Source: Oreocharis arfaki
Lineage: Eukaryota; Chordata; Aves; Passeriformes; Paramythiidae
Assembly: GCA_013398015.1 (NCBI GenBank)
Contig: VZRR01004499.1
Span: forward strand, 301,611-365,610
Length of the DNA: 64,000 bases
Direction of reading: 5' to 3'
Notes under the pieces: generated by a model
Seen by the model: the letters and a program-made list of their open reading frames with translations, nothing else
The model's database searches: none
Told to the model about the DNA's origin: nothing
Made by a program: the position numbers and the translations under genes
Shown: positions 39,301 through 50,100 of the stretch, piece after piece
Layout: each line of letters opens with the position of its first letter
Numbering within the stretch: position 1 is the stretch's first letter

Positions 39301-41278
39301 TGTATTTTGTATTGTTAGTAGTACTGGTTCTATTGCTTTTTTGGCTTGCATGTTTTTCAATTGCAAGAAAAAATTTAAAATTGCACCTACTCTGTTTAAT
39401 GGGCTAGTAGAAACAAATTAATTTTGAAGATGCTGAATGACAGCTGCCTAATATTTTAGAATTAAATTTTGCCACTGGGAAAAAAGATTCGCTCAGGCAT
39501 CACTTGTTTGATTTTGATGTTACAAATAACTTAATTTCAATTCTTGCAGGTGAAAGTAGTGAAAATATTTTCAGTCTACATTAAGATAGCAGTTTGATAC
39601 TCTCATAGCTGAAAATACGTAAATAAAAATGTTTGTGTTGTTTTGGAAATTTAATTGGAAGTTAAACATTTCCACCTTTTTGGCAGGAGGCTCAAAATTA
39701 GTTGTTTAATCCAGGAGTATATACACAAAATTTAATAGCTGAATTTTCTTTCCTAAAAGGAAAATCCTTTTCTCTAACTCTGAGAGAGCAGTTACCACTG
39801 TGGGCAAAAATAGTAACATTCACTGCTTTATCACAAATGCAAATGGCTGTTAATGGTTTTCAGGTTTCATATATAGAAGATGCAAGAAATAGGTCACTTT
39901 TGGAGTAGTAATGATTCTATTTAGCGACAGATGAGTCCTTTATTACTGCTTTCTGTAAAATTCATTAGGAAATACAAGAGCACTGCTTGTGTAACAAGAC
40001 AGCTCTTTCCTTAAAGACAGTTAATCTGCTAATGAGTCAGAGAGACAAAGAATTCTTCTGAGAGGAGTGAAATTTTTAGAGAAAATTATCAAGGTAAAAA
40101 TGCAGGTTTTGCCAAAACCCACTGCATTCTGTTGTTTGAGGTTTTTTCCCCCATCTTTGTAGTTTTATTGTTTAACAGTGGAGAAATGTGTTTTCAGTCC
40201 GTTGAGATGTCTGCATAGTGCCAGTTCTAAAACCTGTGTTCATAATCCATGTAATGAGGATGAAATCATGGGGATTTCCCTCTTTTCTCCATCCTCCCTC
40301 TTTCCTGGCAAATTCCTCTTTGTCAGTTGGAATAGTTGGCTTCTACCCACAACAAACCTTAGGTATAATGGTGCTCTAGGGAAGGGATTATCTTTAATCT
40401 TGTGCTTTTCATATTTAAGTAATTGAATTTTCTTAAACTACATATTACTTTACTTTCAAGCAAATAACTTAAAGTTTTTTTATATTGGTTTAAATATAAA
40501 TAATAGTTGTTCAGGATGACTGTATTTTTTAGCTAATGATTTATATTTTGGAACTTCAGCCTTAATGGGACTCGTATTACTGCTAGGTTTTTCTTAGCAG
40601 TGTGTTATCCACTGGAATTTCAAAATCTAGGTCCATGTTCAGTAGCTCGTGCTGGGGTCCATACTGATTTTTTATCATCACGACTTACGCTATTAGTGTT
40701 GCTGTGGTCATTTAAAATCATTACTACTTTCCCCCCATATTTCAGATGTACTCTTGTTGGAAGAAGTGATGTGTAGGAACCCGTTCTTCACTGTAAAATG
40801 ACAGAGGGTGCAGCAGCCCAGAGCCACACAAAGAGGTCCAGTTGTCTGCTACTGATGCATGAAGAGTGTAATTCATGATGAGTGCTGCCAAAATGTTGTA
40901 GTAATGGTTCATTTTTCCCTGAATTCTAATAGGTATCTCGTAGCTCTTACTGAAAGTGCTGCTGGAATTTTTCTGCAGTACACTGGTAAAGCTCACTGCC
41001 TGTTCTGAATATGCATTGTGAGGGTGTTCTTTGATGAGCAGCTCAGTAAATGAAACTGCAACGGGTACCTTGGTGTGGATCTGATTATTGCAGCTTTATT
41101 GATGGCCTCCTTTCATTCAGATTTTTGATAGTGGCTCATTCACCTGCAGGAGTTCTAAAATGCATTAATAAGGCAATTGTGTTGGTCTGGACCTGTGACA
41201 GCTCATGCAGTCCTGACTGTGTAAATATTTGTGGGGGGTGGTAGATCTGTGACTCCTATGCATCAGGGTTGGCATGAT
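36366..41278. other. MLLT3 intron 4, repeat-poor part
   Basis: AT-rich intron with stops in all frames. No gene, RNA or interspersed repeat was recognised. Confidence 0.6.
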
Positions 41279-42032
41279 CACAGAACAGTCTGGGTTGGAA
41301 GGAACCTTTACAGGTTATCTAGTCCAACGCCCCTACTGTGGCAGGGACATCAACTGATCATGCTGCTCAGAGCCCCACACACCTGACCTTTGGTGTTCCC
41401 AGGGATGGGGCATCCGCCATCTCTCTGCGGAATGTGTTCAGTGGTTCACCACCCTCATTGTAAAAAGAAATTCGTTGTTACAGCTAGTTTAAATTTACCC
41501 TATTTAACTCTAAAACTATTATCTCTTGTACTATTGCAACAGCCCCCACTAAAAAGTCATCCTCCAGTTCTCATGTAGCCCTCTTTTAGCTACTGAAAGA
41601 CTATTATAAACTCTCCCCAGAGCTTCTCTTCTCCAGGCTGAACAGTCCCAACTCTTCCAGCATGTCTTCACAGGGGAGGTGCTCTGTTCCTCTAATCATG
41701 TTGGTGTCCCTCCTCTGGACTCACTCCCACAGGTCCATGTTCCACCTGTGCTGGGGACCCCAGAGCTGGATGCAGCACTGCAGGTGGGGTCTCTCCAGAG
41801 CAGAGCAGAGGGGCAGAATCCCCTCCCTCACCCTGCTGCCCACACTGCTTTGGATGCAGCCGAGGACACGTTTGGCTTTCTGGGTTCCAAGCACACATTG
41901 CTGGGTCATGTCCAGCCTCTCCTCCACCAGCACCCTCAAGTCCTTCTCAGCAGGGCTGCTCTCTGTCTGTTCATCCCACAACCTAGAGTGGTGCTAGAGG
42001 TTCCCTGGCGCAGGTGCAGCACTTTGCAGTGT
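41279..42032 (-). mobile_element. CR1 LINE fragment, about 0.75 kb, - strand
   Basis: Reversed 3' tail tcacagaacagtctgggttgg at 41279, then gttatctagtccaacgcccc, ttctcttctccaggctgaac, cctctggactcactcccac, gctggatgcagcactgcagg and tgctgggtcatgtccagcc. The minus-strand frame at 41981-41721 reads EKDLRVLVEERLDMTQQC and so preserves the ORF2 C-terminal region. It is a different subfamily from the copy at 30254, with a longer 3' UTR spacing. Confidence 0.93.
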
Positions 42033-42527
42033 GTGCATTTGTAGAAATGGGCAATTAAAGACGGCCCACTTTCATGGAACATTTTAAGATTGTTCCTCGT
42101 TCTTGTTGTCAGGACATGAAAAGCAAGATTTATTTCTGAAAGTGAGTTGGTTTTGTTAGGTACATGGGTACTCCAAGTTGTCAAGCATGTATTAGTAGAT
42201 AAATGTTGTCTTCAAAATGTCTTTTTTTTTTAAGGAGACTTCAGAATCAATTGTTAATAGGTTTAGTACAAGCTCTTACAATTCACTAGATTATTACAAT
42301 TTCATAATTTTCCCCAAATTGCTGGAAGAAGAATAGTGGAAGAGGGCTCCTTATTATTTTAGTGTAATTGGTAGTGCACAGTTGTTCCCTGATCCATTGC
42401 TTTGTTCAGAAGTGATTGAACTACATAGATTAAATACACAGCAGTTTTTCTTTCCGTAGCACTCAGTTGTCTTGAGTATCAAATTGGAATGCCCTTCAAA
42501 ATACCCTGAGAGAAACTTTCTACAGGA
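42033..42527. other. Spacer between opposed CR1 fragments
   Basis: AT-rich intron. No gene or repeat was seen. Confidence 0.5.
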
Positions 42528-42788
42528 GCAGGTATTGTTAGAATAAGGGAGAATGACTTCAAACTGAGAGAGAGTAAGTTTAGATATTAGGAAGAAGCTA
42601 TTTACTGTGGAGGTGGGGAGGCACTGGAACAAGTTGCCCAGAGAAGTTAGGGATGCCCCGTTCCTGGGAGTTTGGATGGCAGTTTGAGCAACCTGACGTA
42701 GCAAGATGTGTCCCTGCCCACAATAGGGGGATTGGAACAGGATGATCTTTAATGTCCTTTCCAATCCAAACCATTCTATGGTTCTAAG
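42528..42788 (+). mobile_element. CR1 LINE 3' end, + strand
   Basis: It contains gaatgacttcaaactgagag, tttagatattaggaagaagc, gaggcactggaacaag, ttgcccagagaag, a tggacaggatgatcttt-like block and the tail ccaatccaaaccattctatggttcta. Only the 3' UTR portion is present, so it is a very short 5'-truncated copy. It faces the 41279 copy tail to tail at about 0.5 kb. Confidence 0.92.
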
Positions 42789-43059
42789 ATGCCAGCAGCT
42801 CAGATATATAATGGAGACTGGTCACTTCAGGTTGATTATTCCTACCAAATAATGTGAGTATCAGTGGGTCTCCTCTATGCACTGGTTTTGGGGAAAAAGT
42901 AGGTTTTCCTTTGCCCTTGCCCAGGAAGTTGTCTTTCATTTAAAGCAACTGATAGACAAAGATTTTAAATGCAAGCTCAACGTCCAAAGGCTAATGAAGT
43001 CAGTTTTTGGTGGACTAGAGGCGAGATACCACTCTCAGCAGAGTAGTTGAATTATGTGA

Positions 43060-43320
43060 GAGAGATCAGCAGCTCCCCCTCGAGGAAGCTGTAGGCTGCA
43101 GTGGAGTCATCCCTCAGCCTTCTGTTCTCCAAGCTGAACAAGTCAAGTGATGCCAGCTGCCTTTCACCATGCCAGTTGCCCTCTACTGTACACACTCCAG
43201 TAGTCTGATGATGTCCTTCTTGAGCTGAGGTGCCACAGCAACACGCAGGGACTCAAGGTGAGGCCATGCCAGTGCAGAGTAGAGCAGGACAATCACCTCC
43301 CTTGACATGTTTCTCCATAC
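43060..43320 (-). mobile_element. CR1 LINE internal fragment, - strand
   Basis: Reversed CR1 text: cagccttctgttctccaagc, tgaacaagtcaagtgatgcc, cactccagtagtctgatg, tcaaggtgaggccatgcc and agtagagcaggacaatcacc. The 3' tail is not seen, so it is a degraded piece. Confidence 0.75.
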
Positions 43321-46300
43321 AGCCTATTCTGCAGTTCCTGTATTATTTGTACCCTGGTGTTAAACTGTGAAACTAACTGTTCTCTCTTGACCATCTTTCT
43401 AGTGCTTATCCAGTACCAGGTATCCTAATCCACACTTTATAAAAACACTTAAAATATTTGTGAACGAGGCCAACTAATGCCCTACTTTTATACATTCTAT
43501 TACTGTCACTGTTTGCCTCATGAAAGACAAGCTGTGAGATTAGCTACATCTCTGCTCTGCTTAATCTAGTCAAGCAAAATCTTTGAGGGAACAGCAAAAC
43601 TGTAACTAGACCTTCATTTTTTGCATATTGGTGAATTCAGAGTGTGGTTATATGGCTATTTAAACTGACTTGTTTAAAGACTACCGTTGTCTCACCTTGC
43701 TTCATTGACACCAGTACTTAACATCTTATTCCACTAGTCTGGCTGATCCCACTGAGCTGTTGACTTCTTCAGAAGAGACTGAGAAGAAAAATTACTTGTG
43801 TTTCTGGGTTTTGTCACTGAAGTGATTCATTGTGGGTGCAAACGAGTACCAGCTGCAAGTGTCCTTGGCTGTGTGGCTCAAGCATGGGGTGCAGCCATGT
43901 CCCCCCTCTCTTGAGGTGTATCTCTAGGCAGCTGTAAGATAGCAGGAAACCTGCAATGCAGGGAGGAGGAAACAAGTAAAAAAAGTGCATGTAGGCTGTT
44001 CTGGAGAGTTATTGCTATGTGATCAGTGAGCTTTTATTCTTGCTAGAGTAGTAGTGTCTGGCTGTGATATGCTCATTCCCACCTTTTCCACCTTTGGTGT
44101 AGCCTTAGTTTAATAGAGGCACATACACAGACAGGCCCACAGTCAAGCACCCTGTGTTGCCAGTGTTGTAGAAGCAATGTGAAAATAAAGACCTACTCTG
44201 AGAGCTGGTGGGAGTACATCTGCCAGCCTGTGATTCTGTGTTTGACTAATGGGGAACAAAGGGCAGTTACCCGCTGCAGAAACTGCTGTCATTTTGTCAG
44301 CTGAGGTCTTCCCATAACCTTACACTGGATATACAGTTGTCACTTTCCTAAATTTAGCCAAAACGGAAATGCATCTTAACTCAAAAAAGTGTTGGTAATA
44401 TAGGGGCTTTTTACTTAGATGACAAAGAAAACAAACATATTGGATGTTACTCAGTGTTAATATTAACTTCTTTCTTTGAGAGGTCAAAGTAATTTCTTTT
44501 TTTGTGTGTGTGATATAGGGGACTTCAATGAGGAGCATATACTTTTGAGGAGCATATACTTTTCCTGTCAGAGGTCTCTTTGGAAGAGAAGTGTGTGTTT
44601 TTTATCTAGGGGCCAAAGGGTTAATTTTACATGAGACTTTTTGGTTTCTTGTCATCTTCTTGCCAGCTTTAAAGGTGGTGTCGTCTGTAGTCTGAACTGA
44701 AGTTCCGTCTTAACTGCATGCATAATTAATCACATAAAAATTTTGAATTTATAGTTGCATTTTTATGGGGTTTATGGTGAAATAACAGGCTGCAGGATTC
44801 AGTACACTGAAATTTGTAGGGTTCATGGTTTGGTATGTCCAGATTTTGTTTCCTAAAACCAGTGGATTTATTGTCTCCTGTGTGTAACTAGATTTACTGA
44901 ATCAGACCTCACATGGTACTGATGCTGTTCATCCCATCCCTCTAAATCTTACTGTAGACTGCCATCCTGTTTTGAAACAGTCTGTAGTATGGAGACTGTT
45001 AATGGTCCAAATACTTGCCAGAAACTCAGATATCTCAGAAGTCCATACACTCAAAAAACCCGACAGCTTTCTAAGAATGCCTGTGTACAATCATGAATAT
45101 ATGAATATTTCTAAACTGGAATACTTTTGAATTTTTAAGAGAAAATTTATGCAGTGGTTAAACCTCAGTGAGTTTATTTCAGTGAGTCAGGCTTTTATGC
45201 TTCAGGGAGAAAATGGCAGCTTCCAACACTAGGAGAAAGAATTTTTGGCATAGTTTTTGTTTCTTTGGTTTTAATTTCAAGGTAGGGCAAACCCTGATTC
45301 TCCTGACTAAATTTGTCTTCCACGTGGATATGCATCTTTCTGTCATATAAATGTATGAACAAAACTACTTTGAGCAATAAAGTATCTGCCTAAACTCTGG
45401 AACTAATGGGTAACTTTGCTTTTTCTGAATGACTGTTTGATTTTATGCAAACGGTATGTTCTTTTAAATTTGTGGCTTTAAAAAATACTGTAGAGTTTGA
45501 CTTAAGAATGATACTATTTAACACCCATTTGACATCCTCTATGAGAGAAAATAATGATAGAGACATGAGTTTTCTCTACCTGTTGTGCAGGTTTATGGTG
45601 TGCATGTGTGGCTATAGACCTTCCTTCTGGCTGACTGTTCTTTGTTAGCTTGTGCCTTCTCTTTTATACAGCTGAGTTAATTGCAACCAAAGGCCTTGGC
45701 AAGTTGAGATTAAAAAGTGTTTTGTCCAGCTAAAGGATCGCTTACTGTGATTCGCAATAGCTAATTGCAATCAACATTGCCATGATTACAAGAAGAAAGT
45801 AGTTGCTTTTGGACAGATGATTTTTCAGAGTTTTGGCTTTTGGCAGGCTCTGGTTTAGAACAGCTTAATTGCCTTCTTCCTCTGCCTTTAGAATCAAGCT
45901 ACAGTGTTGAAAACAGGCTGATAAAAATAATTTTTATTACCTAGACATGTCTCTTACTATTCCCCAGGTTACCATACATCTTTTGAGCAAAGTGGTCTGC
46001 AACAAGATTCGTTTGGAGTTGTGTTTAAATAATTTTTTTAGATTTTTTAAAAATTGAAATCCTGTCTTCAGGAAGCTGTAGGCAGTAAAATACCATCCTG
46101 ACTTGGAGAGGTAGCATTGGAATATACATACCTACATCCTTGATTTCCCAGTATTTTTAATGTAATGTGCTTGAGGCATGCAATAGGTCAGCTCATTCCT
46201 GTCTCCTGAGTCACAGGATGTTTTGGTCATCTGAAGAGGCCACACAGGACATCCACAAAACTGTCACTTTGTGCATGGGAGCCTGTAGGAAGAGAGAGAT

Positions 46301-46756
46301 GTTTCCTTGCAGGTGCAGAGCTCTGCATCTTCTTTCCACCTCTGCAGGGCTTGTCAGACAGCAGCTAAGCTGTCTCTGGCATTTAGAGCTTTGAAACAAC
46401 AGATAAATGAATGGCTGTGGTAGGAATCATAAAATCCAGGCACACAGCAGAGTCTTCCAGAGCAGAAGACAAGATCTTAGCTGGGTGTCCCACAGATGAG
46501 AGGAATAATCTTTAAATGTCAGGTAACTGCTCAGTAATGGCTGATTTACATGTGCTTTCTGGAAATGATCTATTTGTACTTAACTCTTTAAAATCAAGAA
46601 ACGGAGCTAGGCCCTCTTAATAGCAAACTGGCTGCTTGCTTACCAGCCACCCAGTTTACTGTACTCCAGATAACACTGAAGCCTGAAGTTAGAAGCTGAA
46701 ATTAGAGACATACTGCTTTTCCTTTAAAACCTCAGTCTGTTTTTGCAGTGTGTCTT
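43321..46756. other. MLLT3 intron 4, distal part
   Basis: AT-rich intron. A perfect short tandem duplication (aggagcatatactttt twice) lies at about 44532-44563. No gene or interspersed repeat was recognised. Confidence 0.55.
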
Positions 46757-46932
46757 TGTGGAGGGTTAACCTTGGCTAACCTTGGTCACTCACTCTGCCT
46801 CCTCAAATAGGGCAGGGAGAGAGGATAGGGTGGGAAGGCTCATGGGTCAGGACACAGGCAGGGAGATTGCTTACCAGTTAATATCATGGGCAAAACAGTC
46901 TCTGCTTGGGGAAAATTAATTAATTACCAGTG
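46757..46932 (-). mobile_element. Avian ERVL-like LTR fragment, - strand
   Basis: On the + strand it reads tgtggagggttaacc, gtcactcactctgcctcc, gggcagggagagaggata, aaggctcatggg, caggacacaggcagggagat, tgcttaccagttaat, catgggcaaaacagtctctg and cttggggaaaattaat. This is the reverse of the 3' part of a common bird LTR related to, but not the same as, the one at 23545. It ends about 140 bases before the 47074 exon. No viral coding sequence is attached. Confidence 0.7.
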
Positions 46933-47073
46933 TGATTCCATTAAACTATCCCCTCTTGAAAAGAAACATGGATATGTTGGACTTTTATTCTCCTACCAAT
47001 GTGATTTTCTAGGCAGTTGAGACTCTGTTCTTGTTGGTAATGTTTTACTGACATGCTTTCCCTCTTATGACAG

Positions 47074-47193
47074 ATGATGGTAATGTCAGATGGCACATCG
47101 TTTTCTTCAGGGCAGAGCCTTCATCTCCCCAGCCTTCCCAGTAACTCACTGTCTTTTTCTGAAGTGAAGAAGAAATCATCTCATGGGCCAAAG
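47074..47193 (+). CDS. MLLT3: MLLT3 post-YEATS exon resembling an ENL (MLLT1) segment
   Basis: This is an open 120 nt, 40-codon, phase 0-0 stretch between cttatgacag (ending 47073) and AAG|gtgaga (47194). The translation begins MMVMSDGTSF and ends KKKSSHGPK, and is rich in Ser, Pro and Leu in between. In human ENL the residues after the YEATS sequence RAGG begin VMVMPEG and end with a short basic KPSHGSK motif before the lysine/serine linker. Position, length, start and end all match, so I read this as the orthologous exon. Human AF9, as I know it, passes directly from KAGG to DPNRS without this piece. The exon sits in order and orientation between two certain MLLT3 exons. Its function is unknown; it extends the disordered linker after the reader domain. 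It may be constitutive or alternatively spliced. RNA evidence cannot be seen here. Confidence 0.82.
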
Positions 47194-50100
47194 GTGAGAC
47201 ATATTTTACTAGAAGATAGTTGAACCAGTGGTGCTTTTCCTGGTAATTAAATTAATTTTTAAAAATTCTGGGATTTTTTTGCAATCTTTTAATGTAGACC
47301 AATGATAGCAGGTCTTGACATTTCTTTACTGTGTACTTCCTGTTTGCCATGTGAAAATACTGCAGTACAGTGACGGCTATGAGAACAAGTGCTGGTGAAA
47401 GTTCTCTGGTTTTTGTACCTGTACAATTTTTTCTCTCCTTTTCCAGAAGGAATTGTAATAGTCTCTTGTAACATTTGAGGATTATGGTGATGGAAGTGTA
47501 ATCTGTGGAAATGTAAAGAATATGATATAATCCTATAATAATAATTCCATTTATGAAGCATTTTTAAGGATAACTGTGTAGAGTGAAACTTGAAGTTGTG
47601 TTCTTTAGGGTATTTAATTTTGTTTAAATTCCAGAGGTTAATTTTTTTCTAGGTGTTTCAAAGACAGCAATGTATCATTGGTCTCTAGGACATCACATTG
47701 AATCCCCAACTTAAAACATGGTCAAAAGATATAGTCCAAGGAACCTCTTGAGTAATACAGATGGACCTTTCTGAAACAGTGGATAATTTCTTGACAAAAT
47801 GAACCAATGGTATGGGAAAATAAGGAGCATGTTGATGTTTATTCACATAAGAAATGCAACACAAGCCTTTTCTCTGTTCTGTTAAATTGTTTGGGTTTTT
47901 GTTTTCTTTTGTAGTATCTTGTCAATTTGAAGTATGTTACCTAATCTTACAGTGCATGTACTGCAAGGAGCAATACGCATTTTTATTAACAACTTTCATG
48001 TTCATTATCTGTGCCAAGTCTCATATCTTGCACGAATTGTCAGGTAATGAATTAAGGGTTTGCCTATGAAAAGATAGCAGGGATACATAATAAGCAAGGA
48101 CAGGCAAAAAATGTTCTTTAACATGTCTCTGCGTGGTGTGTATTGTACATCAGTGCCTCACAATCTCTAATGCAGGTGGTCTTGCAACATCTAAAGAATA
48201 TATGGAAGTGTGGTTACTTTCCTAATGAGAAGCTGAGGTATAATTTGAGGATTAAACTGAAGGTGCTTACTTTGGCATGCTAAAATGAGTGCTTAATGCC
48301 TCAGAGGGAAGCAGCTGGCTACACTAGGTGCTGAAGCAAGATGCTGCTGGTTAGACTAGGATGTATCTCCCTCTAATTGGATACCAAACATAAGTTACTC
48401 TGACACTTTACCATTTCTGATAGTGGTTCTTGTGATGTTGGTAGGTAGCTCTCTACAGTTCATTTTCCAATCACTTCTAAAGAGTTGGCTGTAGTGTTGA
48501 TGCATCCATGTCTTGCTTTGCATGCCAAAGGACATGTGCTGAGGCTTGGGTTGATAAGCAACCCAAACACCTGTAGAAGGACTTCAAAGAGGTACTGACA
48601 TGATACTGAGTCCTGTACTAAAGCTCTGCCTAGTAGCTGTACACCATGGTAAGTCTTGAATCTCTCATTTTTTGTAAGCAAGTGTTAACCTGGGATGTTA
48701 TTTTCCAAACTGTATTTAGACATGGAACTTCTGTCTGATGTGGAAAATTGGCAAGTGTGGAGTGTGATGGAGTGAAGCAGTGTGAAGCGTGTATTTGCTG
48801 CACTCCTCCATATAAACTAGTGCTTGAAATCTATCATTTTTTGCTGAACCAACTCAAACATCTGCAGAGAGTTTGGCCCATAGCATGCAGTCAGGTGAGT
48901 CTAACCTGAGGAGGTTAGACATGCATCACATTTCAAGATTCCATCCCTAGAATTTATAATAGTGGGGAGAGGTGTTTTTTCAAACACTGGTTTTTGTCAG
49001 TCCAATATGTGGATATCCAATATGTGGCTATTTGATTTTTCCTCTTCACCCTGTCCAACTTGGAACACACACTTAAGAGCAGTTGTTCTTTTATCTCATA
49101 AAGAAAGACTTGTAAATATCTGCCTTGCTGAGAATTATAAGCTGTTCTTGAGAAATGGAAACACAAGATAACCTTGGGTTTAGTGTAACAGTAAAGTCTG
49201 GGGTTTTTTTATAAGTTCTTGGAGCTGAAAAGTCTTGAATTTTGGTCTTTAGTGTTTTTGTTCTGGTTGGAATGTAGGAAAGTTCCACCCAATGTACAAA
49301 CAGATTTTTGGTTTTGTCTTTTGGAGTAACCCCAGTGATGGAACAACTTCAGTGTCCAAATTTCATTTAAATATGCCTCTAGAATAAGAGTTGCAGGAAA
49401 GTCTTGATAGTTCTTGGGCATAAATTGCTTTTACCAAAAGTGTACTCCAGATGTCTGTACCGGGTGACTTTGGGATTTTTCTGCTGCAGCAATAGCCCTT
49501 TGATGTGCTTGGCCTACTTTTGGTTTGTTTTGTCTGTGAATACCACAGTTAACTTTGAGGTCAGTTTTAAACTTTGAGTATGGAAAAAACAGAACCTTAT
49601 GCTTATCTGTTTGCCACTGCGAAGTACCACATAAACTTTATGGTTAGATAAGAATTTGAGTAACAACAGTAAAACCACTGCAACAAAGTGGTATTCTTGG
49701 TTTGGCATTCACTTATGAAAAATATAATACAGTATGAAGTAAGAGACAACTGCCAGTTTCCTTTCTGTCACATTCTCTTCTGATATGTATTAAATAGAAA
49801 TGTTTGTATTTCTAAAGTGGTTTTTTTTTCATCTGATGTAATGGAGATGGTATTAGTGAGCCTCAGTATTTTGATTCTAAAACAAAGCTTTAATCTTGGA
49901 AATACTGATGTCAGGCAGAAATATATGAAAACTTTTACTTTATGCATTTTTTCAGAATATAAGAGTAGCTGCAGGCTGACTGCAGATACTTGTGTTGCTT
50001 TAAATCAGTGCTATTACTATGCCTGTTTGTATTATATAAATATTACGTGCACAGAATAGAGAAGCAGCCTGGTTAGGGTTTTTTGGGGGGATGATTATAT

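Noticed and set aside
42354..42764. 136-codon ORF on the - strand
   Set aside because: Mostly antisense to the CR1 3' end at 42528-42788.
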